Shown here piece by piece: positions 7,656-13,857 of a stretch of 14,654 nt of DNA (position 1 is the stretch's first letter; the number at the start of each line of letters is the position of its first letter). The position numbers and the translations under genes were made by a program. Source of the stretch: Minisyncoccota bacterium (GTDB lineage: Bacteria > Patescibacteriota > Minisyncoccia > UBA6257 > HR35); NCBI GenBank assembly GCA_028276075.1, contig JAPYXA010000006.1, forward strand, positions 1 to 14,654, written 5' to 3'. The notes under the pieces were generated by a model. The model made no database searches. It was not told the origin of the DNA and saw nothing but the letters and a program-made list of their open reading frames with translations.

Positions 7656-8576
7656 TTAAAAACTTTTTCTTTTTAAAAATAAAATTTTTTTGTATAATTT
7701 TGGAACTAAAGTTAATAAAAACTGTGGATACAATCTAAAATTGGTTGGGTGATTTAAAATAGCTTGCAATAAATATTTTCTGCTTTTTTCTAAATTTCCT
7801 TCTAATAAATAACAAGTTGCTAATGTTCTTAAAAATCTGCTTTTTGCTTTTTTGCATTTTTTAAAATCTTCCTTGTATTTTTCAAGCATATATTCATACT
7901 CTGGTATCCACCTCCTCCAAAATTGTTTTTTACTTAAACTCTCTTCGGATTCATAATAATTAACTAAAGGCTCATCTATAAAATAAAAATCAAATTCTTT
8001 AATACATCTTAAATAAAAATCTACGTCTGTTCCTGCCTTTATTTTTTCATCAAAAAATCCGATTCTTTCTATAACTGATCTTCTAATAATAACCGTACTA
8101 GGACTAATAATCCCCCACTTTTCCCAAAAAATCATCCATTTTGTTTTTTCTAAAAGTCCCGAATATGGGGTTTTATACAATTTTTTTGTACTATCAGATA
8201 ATATCCTGAAAGCAAAACAAGAAACAAGTCCAACATTTGTAAATTTTTCTAAAATTTTTAATTGCTTTTCTAATTTCTCCGGAACCCATTCATCGTCTGA
8301 TTCAAGAAATGCAATAAATTCACTATCAGAATTTCGGATGCCTATATTAAAAGGCTTTGCCGGACCACCTGAATTTTCTTCTAGGAGTATAGACCTAATT
8401 TTTTTATATTCTTTTTCATAATTTTTAATAATTTCTTTTGTGCTATCAGTAGAAGCATCATCTATGATAATTAATTCCCAATTTTTATACGTCTGATTCA
8501 ATACACTTTTTATCGATCTATGGATGAATTTCTCAGAATTATATGTTGGTAATATTATAGAAACCTGGGTGGACAT
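7656..8576 (-). CDS. GT2-family glycosyltransferase
   Basis: A 306-residue GT-A glycosyltransferase of the GT2 type. VSIILPTYN (5-13) and LIIIDDAST (35-43) form the nucleotide-binding start, ESDDEW (92-97) is the DXD-type metal motif, and TDVDFYLR (183-190) stands where the catalytic-base ED pair lies in relatives, so the first acidic position is relaxed. The C-terminal part (about 240-300) has alternating helices rich in Leu and Lys (LEGNLEKSRKYLLQAI), reminiscent of short TPR-like repeats seen at the end of some bacterial GT2 enzymes. It lies between the RGP/UAM-like gene (34 bases upstream) and an SDR gene, so its donor may well be the sugar made by those enzymes; that link is inference. 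A TATAAT ends 4 bases before its ATG, too close for a normal leader, and is probably chance. Confidence 0.91.
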   Translation of the reverse strand: MSTQVSIILPTYNSEKFIHRSIKSVLNQTYKNWELIIIDDASTDSTKEIIKNYEKEYKKIRSILLEENSGGPAKPFNIGIRNSDSEFIAFLESDDEWVPEKLEKQLKILEKFTNVGLVSCFAFRILSDSTKKLYKTPYSGLLEKTKWMIFWEKWGIISPSTVIIRRSVIERIGFFDEKIKAGTDVDFYLRCIKEFDFYFIDEPLVNYYESEESLSKKQFWRRWIPEYEYMLEKYKEDFKKCKKAKSRFLRTLATCYLLEGNLEKSRKYLLQAILNHPTNFRLYPQFLLTLVPKLYKKILFLKRKSF

Positions 8577-8610
8577 TTAAATTATATTTTTAAATTTTCT
8601 TAAATTTTAT

Positions 8611-9630
8611 TTAAAATAATTCGGACCAAATAATCATTGCTTTTTTAAGTTTTTTAAAATAATCAGTTTTTAAATTTAATTTTACTGCTAATTCTTTATA
8701 ACATTCTTTAAAATTTGACTTTGTTAACTTAATTTTATCAACTTCTTGCCATAAATATTCGTTTACTTTTATTCCTGTTTTTTCTTTTTCTAAATTTTTA
8801 TATGGGTCACTAGCTCTGTCATGCCAAACAACAGGATATCCAGATATTATTCTATATCCTAAATAATCACAAATTTTTTTAGTAAATATACCAGCCCATA
8901 TATCATCAAATCTATCAAATCCCCAATTTTTTTCATTTTTATCTTTACCCATTAACATAAAATACATTGCTGGAGTTAATTCTCTTTTCCATCCTATATT
9001 CATTCCACACATGGAAAAATATTTTCCTTGAGGAATTATTTGATTTAAAAAATATTTTTCTATTTTAGGAATTTTTTTAATAGACAATTGCGTTTTAGCA
9101 TCTAAATCTGGAATATTTGCCCATAAACCATGATTTAAAATTATTTGTTTTGGATCTATTAATCTTTCTAATCTTTGGTATGGCAATCCTCTTGGTCGAA
9201 TTTGATTTATTGTAGAAATCCAAGCTGTTTCTTTAAATTTACTTTTAAAAAGATTTTTTTTATAAATTTGTATTAAGTTAACTTTTTGAAAATTTCTTAG
9301 ATAATTTTCTATCGGATAACAATCATCATCTAATGTAATAATCAAATCCGAGTTTTCTTGATAAGCTTTCCAAAAACCATAACTTTTAATAGCAGAGGTT
9401 CTTCTTGGAATTATCCAACTATCTTTACCTAAGTCTTTTTCTATGTCTTCCCAGGAATAATGGGAAATCTTAAATTTGTAATCCTTTTCTTTTATATTGA
9501 AAGTTTTCTCTGGATTATCTTCAACAACTATCAAATGAATTTTATGTTTTTCAAAAACTGATTCCCAATCGCTTAAAAATCTTTTAATTGAATTTTCCCT
9601 TATAGTTGGGACTACTATAATTATTTTCAT
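8611..9630 (-). CDS. Reversibly glycosylated polypeptide / UDP-arabinopyranose mutase family protein (GT75), paralog B
   Basis: A 339-residue homolog of the protein at 4736-5782, with every family motif conserved: VVPTIR (6-11), DDDC (101-104), RPRGLPY (145-151, Arg147 matching the self-glycosylated Arg of plant UAMs), HGLWANIPDLDA (167-178), MCGMN (207-211), RFDDIWAG (240-247) and VWHD (268-271). Plant relatives are cytosolic or Golgi-associated mutases that work as hetero-oligomers. This copy is embedded in the operon: an SDR gene ends 10 bases upstream and a GT2 gene starts 34 bases downstream. That places it directly beside the enzymes that could make its UDP-sugar. The start at 9630 aligns with the paralog's first strand. 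The main differences from paralog A are in residues about 110-140 and 180-205, which are likely variable loops. Family assignment is firm; reaction and substrate are inferred. Confidence 0.85.
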   Translation of the reverse strand: MKIIIVVPTIRENSIKRFLSDWESVFEKHKIHLIVVEDNPEKTFNIKEKDYKFKISHYSWEDIEKDLGKDSWIIPRRTSAIKSYGFWKAYQENSDLIITLDDDCYPIENYLRNFQKVNLIQIYKKNLFKSKFKETAWISTINQIRPRGLPYQRLERLIDPKQIILNHGLWANIPDLDAKTQLSIKKIPKIEKYFLNQIIPQGKYFSMCGMNIGWKRELTPAMYFMLMGKDKNEKNWGFDRFDDIWAGIFTKKICDYLGYRIISGYPVVWHDRASDPYKNLEKEKTGIKVNEYLWQEVDKIKLTKSNFKECYKELAVKLNLKTDYFKKLKKAMIIWSELF

Positions 9631-9640
9631 TTTTTTAACA

Positions 9641-10549
9641 TTAAAATTTATACCATTTAATTGTCTTTTTAATTCCCTCTACGATATTGGTTCTTGGTTC
9701 ATAATTTAATAATTTTTTGGCCTTTAAAATATCGGCTATGTATTTTACAACTTCGCCTGGTCTATTTTGTTTAATAATTATTCTTGACTTAGAATTTAAA
9801 AATTTTTTTATCAATTGTGCTACAAATAAAATTTTTGTTCCTTTACCTGTGGCTATATTAAATATGTTATTTTTAACTTTATTAAACACTTCTATTACTT
9901 TAACAACACCCTCGACAGCATCATCTATATAAGTAAAATCTAAAATTTTATCTTTACCAAAAACTACAATATTTTCATTTTTAATTGCTTTTCTAATAAA
10001 AAGAGGAATAACTCTATCGCTTTCGTCATACATCCCATAAACATTAGAAAACCTAGTAATTACATAATTTATTCCAAAACATTTATGATATGAACGAATC
10101 AGTGCTTCTCCTGAAATTTTTGAAGCAGAATAGGGGCTTTCGCAATTTTCTATTTTCACATCTTCCTCTTTGTGTTTTGCTTTTTTTGTATTTCCATAAA
10201 CTTCTCTTGAAGAAGCAAAGATGATATTTTTAATTTTATTAATTCTTGCATATTCTAAAATATTATAGATTGTTATCATATTATCTCTAGCTAAATCTGG
10301 ATTTTTAACTAATTCATAAACACGGGCATTAGCAGCTAAATGAATTATTAAATCTAATTTTTTAGGTAATTTTTTTAAAACTAAATTTTTGTTTCTTAAA
10401 TCCAAATGGATTGTTCTTTTTTCTAAATTTTTGTGCCATTTATTTGTTTTCCAATCAACGCCTATAATTTCATATCCTAAATTCAATAGTTTCTCGCCCA
10501 ATCTTGTTCCAATTGTTCCACTGCTTCCTGTGATTAAAATTTTTTTCAT
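9641..10549 (-). CDS. Extended SDR, nucleotide-sugar epimerase or decarboxylase (GalE/UXS-like)
   Basis: A 302-residue cytoplasmic extended SDR. GSSGTIG (8-14) is the NAD loop, HLAANARV (70-77) the adenine-side strand, FASSREVYG (111-119) carries Ser113/Ser114, and YSASK (140-144) gives catalytic Tyr140 and Lys144. RFSNVYG (166-172) and DFTYIDDAVEG (204-214) are substrate-domain landmarks. Glu116, directly before VYG, matches the acidic residue used by UDP-glucuronate decarboxylases (human UXS1 Glu120) and by RmlB-type dehydratases, whereas GalE proteins usually lack it. That makes decarboxylation of UDP-glucuronate to UDP-xylose plausible but not proven. It follows the dehydrogenase gene by a single base, so its substrate is probably that enzyme's product. 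It ends with WYKF and TAA; the TGG TAT AAA codons mimic a -10 box before the next gene. Confidence 0.88.
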   Translation of the reverse strand: MKKILITGSSGTIGTRLGEKLLNLGYEIIGVDWKTNKWHKNLEKRTIHLDLRNKNLVLKKLPKKLDLIIHLAANARVYELVKNPDLARDNMITIYNILEYARINKIKNIIFASSREVYGNTKKAKHKEEDVKIENCESPYSASKISGEALIRSYHKCFGINYVITRFSNVYGMYDESDRVIPLFIRKAIKNENIVVFGKDKILDFTYIDDAVEGVVKVIEVFNKVKNNIFNIATGKGTKILFVAQLIKKFLNSKSRIIIKQNRPGEVVKYIADILKAKKLLNYEPRTNIVEGIKKTIKWYKF

Positions 10550-10550
10550 T

Positions 10551-11375
10551 TTAACTTTTATTCTTTAACCAATCTTCATAAAGTCTTTTTAATAATTTTT
10601 GGTTTTTTAAATATTGAAAATTTATTTTCCAGATTGTTTCAAAAAGTTCAGAATTTAATTTTAGATTTTTATAATGAACAATTAAAGCATTTAAATCTTT
10701 GGGTAAACATTTACCACCAAAACCTCTATAGCCACTATGTAAAACATCAAAATGACTTTTACCTAATCTTCTTTCATTTTCCAAACCTTTTCTCACAAAT
10801 TCATAATTTGCTTTTAATTTTTTGGTAAGTTCATAAATTTGATTAGCAAAAATAACCTTCATTGATAAAAATGAGTTAACTGCTTGTTTAATTATTTCTG
10901 CTTCAGTTGCCGGCATAATTGTAGTTAAATTTTTTGCTTTAGGTAAAAGTTTTAAAATATCTTCTGCAAATTTTTTCGATTTTTGAGTATAACCAATAAT
11001 TTGTAAATCAGTTTTAATAAAAGTACCCCAAGGGTCAGCTTCTCTTAAAAATTCTGGATTAAATAAAAAATAATGTTTTTTATATTTTTTCTGAAAATTT
11101 TCTGTTGTCCCAGGTAAAACCGTGGAATGAATAACAAAAATTTTTGATTCTTTAAAAAATTCTATATTTTCAATTAAAGCAGAAAGATCATAACCTGATT
11201 TTTTATTATAAGGAGTTGGTAGACATAAAAAAATAATTTCTCTATCTTTTAATTCTTCTATGCTTCCAATATTCTTAAACTTATCATAGCCTTTAAAATC
11301 AATTTTCTTTTTTTTAAACCAATCAAATAAAACTTTACCTGTTATTCCCAAACCAATGATACCAATTTTTTTCAT
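10551..11375 (-). CDS. UDP-glucose/GDP-mannose dehydrogenase family protein lacking the C-terminal domain
   Basis: A 274-residue nucleotide-sugar dehydrogenase, which oxidises a UDP-hexose at C6 with two NAD+ to the uronic acid. The N-terminal NAD domain has GLGITGK (8-14), FLCLPTP (49-55), HSTVLPGT (83-90) and NPEFLREAD (106-114). The central domain has Glu158, Lys163 and Asn167 in AEIIKQAVNSFLSMK (159-173 and neighbours) and the catalytic Cys223 in GFGGKCLPKD (218-227). Usual members have about 390-450 residues; here the protein stops about 47 residues after the catalytic loop, so the third domain (UDPG_MGDP_dh_C), which completes the UDP-sugar site, is absent. The TAA is followed by a single base and the next ATG, with no remnant of the missing domain, so this looks like a settled short form. 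It is the head gene of the six-gene run. Confidence 0.88.
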   Translation of the reverse strand: MKKIGIIGLGITGKVLFDWFKKKKIDFKGYDKFKNIGSIEELKDREIIFLCLPTPYNKKSGYDLSALIENIEFFKESKIFVIHSTVLPGTTENFQKKYKKHYFLFNPEFLREADPWGTFIKTDLQIIGYTQKSKKFAEDILKLLPKAKNLTTIMPATEAEIIKQAVNSFLSMKVIFANQIYELTKKLKANYEFVRKGLENERRLGKSHFDVLHSGYRGFGGKCLPKDLNALIVHYKNLKLNSELFETIWKINFQYLKNQKLLKRLYEDWLKNKS

Positions 11376-11382
11376 ATTTAAA

Positions 11383-11398
11383 ATAATTTTAACATAAC
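11383..11398 (-). promoter_or_regulatory. Promoter-proximal 16-base element, copy 2, before the dehydrogenase gene
   Basis: On the minus strand this reads GTTATGTTAAAATTAT, matching 4700-4715 at 15 of 16 bases, with the same 7-base gap to the start codon. TGT-TAAAAT (11386-11394) is a near-consensus extended -10. A transcript from it would start only a few bases before the ATG at 11375. Confidence 0.45.
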
Positions 11399-11423
11399 CT
11401 AAAAATTTTTTAGATTAACTTAT

Positions 11424-11451
11424 ATTTTAACACGAAAATTTTGAAGGTCAA
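11424..11451 (-). promoter_or_regulatory. Sigma70-type promoter upstream of the dehydrogenase operon
   Basis: Minus-strand TTGACC (11446-11451) and TGT-TAAAAT (-10 at 11424-11429) are separated by 16 bases, so both hexamers and the TGn extension are present. The expected start near 11417 gives a leader of about 42 bases before the ATG at 11375. This is the best -35/-10 pair I see in the window. It lies in the 110-base gap between the HEPN gene and the dehydrogenase, where no other gene is visible. Confidence 0.5.
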
Positions 11452-11485
11452 GCTTAAAAAATCTCATCACAAGTTAATAAAAATT

Positions 11486-11869
11486 TTATTTTCCAGATTT
11501 TAGAGTATCATATAAAATTTTTAGATACTCTAAAACTTTCGGCAGATCCCCATAAATTTTATCAGCCAGAGCTTCACTATAAAGATTTGCTGCTTGATTT
11601 CGAAAATCAATAATTTTTATCCAATAATCGTCGTAATTAATAATACCCTGAGAAAAAGCCTCTCGAAAACATCCTTTAGGTGATCTACAAATTATTCCTT
11701 TATATTCTTCTAAATAAGTTTTTAAAGTTTTCCAGGCTAAATCTACGGCGATCTCAAATCTTTGTATGGCTGAGTCTCTGTTAATTTCTGTTTTTTCTAA
11801 TCTTAAAACTTCGTCGAGTTTCGTTAAAATCTTTTCAAAATCTTCTAACAATGATTCAAATTTAGTCAT
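11486..11869 (-). CDS. HI0074-like nucleotidyltransferase substrate-binding / HEPN (HepT-type) protein
   Basis: A 127-residue, all-helical protein of the family that pairs with small MNT nucleotidyltransferases. The characteristic run RDSAIQRFEIAVDLAWKTLK (31-50), SPKGCFREAFSQGII (63-77) and DYWIKIIDFRNQAANLYSEA (81-100) is easy to recognise. In HepT toxins the active motif is RX4HXY; here it reads RNQAANLY (90-97), so Arg90 and Tyr97 remain but the His is Asn95. In characterised MntA-HepT pairs the MNT antitoxin AMPylates that Tyr, so the target could survive while RNase activity is probably lost or reduced. It begins one base after the MNT gene, the normal order of the pair. A toxin role, a nucleotidyltransferase partner role, and a domesticated function are all possible. 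Confidence 0.85.
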   Translation of the reverse strand: MTKFESLLEDFEKILTKLDEVLRLEKTEINRDSAIQRFEIAVDLAWKTLKTYLEEYKGIICRSPKGCFREAFSQGIINYDDYWIKIIDFRNQAANLYSEALADKIYGDLPKVLEYLKILYDTLKSGK

Positions 11870-11870
11870 T

Positions 11871-12176
11871 TTAGTTTATGTATTCAACATATTCTTTTGC
11901 GACTTTTTTGAATTTTTCATCAACATTATTAAAATCGACAAAATCAATTTTATACAGGATTGGTAAATTTTCTAATTCTTCTTCAATCTCAAGTTTTATA
12001 TAAGCTGGAATTTCTGGGCCTTCGATACCAATATCTATATCAGCCCTTTCATCTGCATTTCCTTTAACTCTTGAACCAAAAAAGAAAACTTTATATTGAG
12101 AGAGATCTAAATATTTACTTAAAATTTTCAAAATTTCTTCTTTTAATTTTTTAGCTGAATAATGTTCAAGTTTCAT
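11871..12176 (-). CDS. Minimal nucleotidyltransferase (MNT, HI0073-like), partner of the HEPN gene
   Basis: A 101-residue stand-alone nucleotidyltransferase of the pol-beta superfamily. The signature GSRVKGNADERADID (34-48) fits GSX10DXD, with Gly34-Ser35 and metal ligands Asp46 and Asp48; a third acidic residue is available in KIDFVDF (76-82). MNT proteins of this size are antitoxins or half-enzymes that transfer AMP to a HEPN partner. All catalytic positions look intact. It starts 18 bases after the flippase gene and is followed after one base by its HEPN partner, so the pair sits inside the glycan locus and may be co-transcribed with the flippase. A TATAAT lies 6 bases before its ATG and could supply a separate leaderless transcript. 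Confidence 0.87.
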   Translation of the reverse strand: MKLEHYSAKKLKEEILKILSKYLDLSQYKVFFFGSRVKGNADERADIDIGIEGPEIPAYIKLEIEEELENLPILYKIDFVDFNNVDEKFKKVAKEYVEYIN

Positions 12177-12182
12177 AATTTA

Positions 12183-12188
12183 ATTATA
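12183..12188 (-). promoter_or_regulatory. Candidate -10 box before the MNT/HEPN pair
   Basis: A consensus TATAAT on the minus strand lies exactly 6 bases before the MNT ATG, in the 18-base gap after the flippase stop codon. The expected start would fall on the A of the ATG, a leaderless transcript. No -35 is evident, since that region is coding. Confidence 0.3.
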
Positions 12189-12194
12189 AACCAA

Positions 12195-13457
12195 TCATTT
12201 ATTTAATCGTAAAAAATATTTATAAGAAAGCAAAGAGGTCAAAATTAAATTCACAAATTGAGAAATTAAAGTTGCATAAATGGCACCGAAAATTGAATAT
12301 TGGGGAATTAAGATGAAATTTAAAACAACATTTAAAAGAGCACAAAATAGAGTGATGAAAAAATCTTGCCATTGTCTATTAATTGAAAAAAGAAAATTGT
12401 CAAATAAATTAGTTAAAGGAAGGAAAAGTAAAATTAAAGATAAAAGTTTAAGTGGTTGAATCGAAGGAATATATTTTTGGCCGAAAAGCAAAGGAAGGAA
12501 ATCAGCAAAAATTAAAACAAAAACAAAAATAGAAAAACTTATTAACAAAATAAAAGGAATTGATTTTTTGAAAATATTTTTTAATCTCTCTTTATTGCTT
12601 ACACTTAAAGCTAATTGAGGGAAAAGTGAAGCTAAAAATAAAGATGGAAAAGTTGTTAAAATTAAGATAATTCGTGTGGCAATGGAGTAATAACCAACCG
12701 TCTCTACTCCTTTTAGTTTACCTAAAATTATTTGATCAGTGGTAAAAAATATAAAACCTAACATACCAAAAAGTGCTAAAGGTAAACCATTGATAAGATA
12801 ATATTTAATAAATTCATAGTTTATTTTGGGCTTTAGGTAAATCAAAAAATTTTTGGCCAAAAGAAGACAGAAAATCAAGGAAAAGAACATGCCTAAAAAA
12901 TAAGCCAGGGAAAGAGAAGCCATATTTTTTAAAGTTAAAAGAAAAATAATACCAAAAATTAAAGTCAATAAGCTTTCAATAAAATTAACAACAAATTGTT
13001 TTTCCATTTTCTGAATAGCTTGGAAAAAACTTGTTATATAATCTCGCAGATTGCTCAAAAATAAAAAGAAGGCAAGAATAATAAATGTTTTTCTAAAATT
13101 TTGGTTTTCAAAAATTAAAGATGCCATTAAAGCAATAATTAAAGATAAAAAAACCAAAATTTCTCTAATTAAACTCCCAGTATGAATTCTTTCTTTGAAA
13201 TCCCCTTTTTGTTGATAATCTCTTATAAGTAAATTGCTAATACCCCAATCACTTATAAGAAAAAACATAGCGACAATAGATAAAATATACTGAAAAGAGC
13301 CCCAACCTTCTGGTCCTAAAATTCTTGCTGAAAAAACAACTAAAAGAAACTTGAATAAACGAATAAAAAATTGTCCCAGAGAAAGCCAAAAAGTATTTTT
13401 TAAAACAACTTGCTTAGGTGATTTATTTTTTAATAAAACTTCTTTAATAATCTCCAT
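12195..13457 (-). CDS. Wzx-like polysaccharide flippase (MOP superfamily)
   Basis: A 420-residue polytopic membrane protein. Wzx-type proteins move undecaprenyl-linked oligosaccharides across the cytoplasmic membrane. About twelve hydrophobic segments can be marked by eye, roughly at 22-44, 55-78, 96-116, 123-143, 157-177, 180-202, 215-238, 253-279, 298-325, 334-356, 363-385 and 389-413. Family landmarks are the post-first-helix motif RILGPEGWGSFQYILS (45-60) and FTTDQIILGKLKGVETVGYYS (238-258), the latter typical of the PST/O-antigen transporter branch. The short cytoplasmic N terminus is basic, and Lys/Arg residues concentrate in alternate loops as expected. The length is normal. It is upstream of and probably co-transcribed with the MNT/HEPN pair, and 59 bases downstream of the small membrane-protein locus. 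It is the only exporter in the window, so the locus is probably Wzx-dependent; no polymerase gene is seen here. Confidence 0.93.
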   Translation of the reverse strand: MEIIKEVLLKNKSPKQVVLKNTFWLSLGQFFIRLFKFLLVVFSARILGPEGWGSFQYILSIVAMFFLISDWGISNLLIRDYQQKGDFKERIHTGSLIREILVFLSLIIALMASLIFENQNFRKTFIILAFFLFLSNLRDYITSFFQAIQKMEKQFVVNFIESLLTLIFGIIFLLTLKNMASLSLAYFLGMFFSLIFCLLLAKNFLIYLKPKINYEFIKYYLINGLPLALFGMLGFIFFTTDQIILGKLKGVETVGYYSIATRIILILTTFPSLFLASLFPQLALSVSNKERLKNIFKKSIPFILLISFSIFVFVLIFADFLPLLFGQKYIPSIQPLKLLSLILLFLPLTNLFDNFLFSINRQWQDFFITLFCALLNVVLNFILIPQYSIFGAIYATLISQFVNLILTSLLSYKYFLRLNK

Positions 13458-13516
13458 TGAAAAATTTATCTAACTAAGATTTTTTAAAAACAAGTTTTTG
13501 ATTTTGATTTAAAAAT

Positions 13517-13723
13517 TTAAGATTTTCCTTCTTTTTTGATTTTTCTAAATTCTTCTAAAAATATACCTACAGCTAATATTAAAAGGCCTATATCACGAAT
13601 GGCTACATCGCTGAAAATTCCTAAAGTAAAAATAACTCCAATAAGATATAAAATGGCTAAGCCTGAAAAGATTAAAAGATTTCTTCGGGATAACTTCTTG
13701 AGATGGCGGGGCAGAAAATTCAA
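13517..13723 (-). CDS. Small two-helix membrane protein, possibly the C-terminal part of a frameshifted gene
   Basis: A 68-codon frame that opens only with TTG, unlike every other gene here, which uses ATG. The product has a basic start (RHLKKLSRRN, 6-15), two hydrophobic segments (about 16-36 and 44-56) and a charged tail (EEFRKIKKEGKS). This is a believable small inner-membrane protein. A TGA lies in the same frame six codons upstream of the TTG, so the frame cannot be extended unless a frameshift is involved. The adjoining frame (13593-13811) supplies an N-terminal hydrophobic helix just upstream. I do not recognise the family. The gene may be short and genuine, or the back half of a broken gene. 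Confidence 0.45.
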   Translation of the reverse strand: MNFLPRHLKKLSRRNLLIFSGLAILYLIGVIFTLGIFSDVAIRDIGLLILAVGIFLEEFRKIKKEGKS

Positions 13724-13811
13724 GAAGCTGGATGGTTTTCAAAGTTTTTTGTCTCTGATATAAATAAAATATAGCACCTACAATAAGAAAAACCATTATT
13801 ATTAAGCCGAT
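13517..13811 (-). pseudogene. Possible frameshifted membrane-protein gene (two overlapping frames)
   Basis: The upstream frame, open from about 13811 with its first ATG at 13796, encodes a strongly hydrophobic helix (IIMVFLIVGAIFYLY) followed by a soluble stretch (QRQKTLKTIQLLEFSAPPSQEV), then degenerates into a Ser/Phe/Tyr-rich tail. The other frame, one base shifted, becomes protein-like exactly where this one fades, giving two more helices. Joining them would make a three-helix protein of about 92 residues. A one-base indel in nature, an assembly error, programmed frameshifting and two separate small proteins all fit. Low confidence. Confidence 0.35.
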
Positions 13812-13857
13812 TATTCACTTCTATTAATTACGCTTATTTGAAAGTTTAATTCTCAAA

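Noticed and set aside
8581..8586. TATAAT immediately before the GT2 gene at 8576 as its promoter
   Set aside because: It ends only 4 bases before the ATG, so transcription would begin inside the start codon or beyond it.
9647..9655. TGGTATAAA before RGP/UAM paralog B as an extended -10 box
   Set aside because: These bases are the last codons of the upstream SDR gene (Trp-Tyr-Lys), and the 10-base gap between the genes favours simple co-transcription.
9717..10828. Short plus-strand frames opposite the SDR and dehydrogenase genes
   Set aside because: Both are antisense to strongly conserved enzyme sequence and have no start signals.
11399..11415. CTAAAAATTTTTTAG palindrome as a terminator
   Set aside because: The stem is entirely A/T apart from its ends and leaves almost no loop; such palindromes are frequent in this AT-rich sequence.
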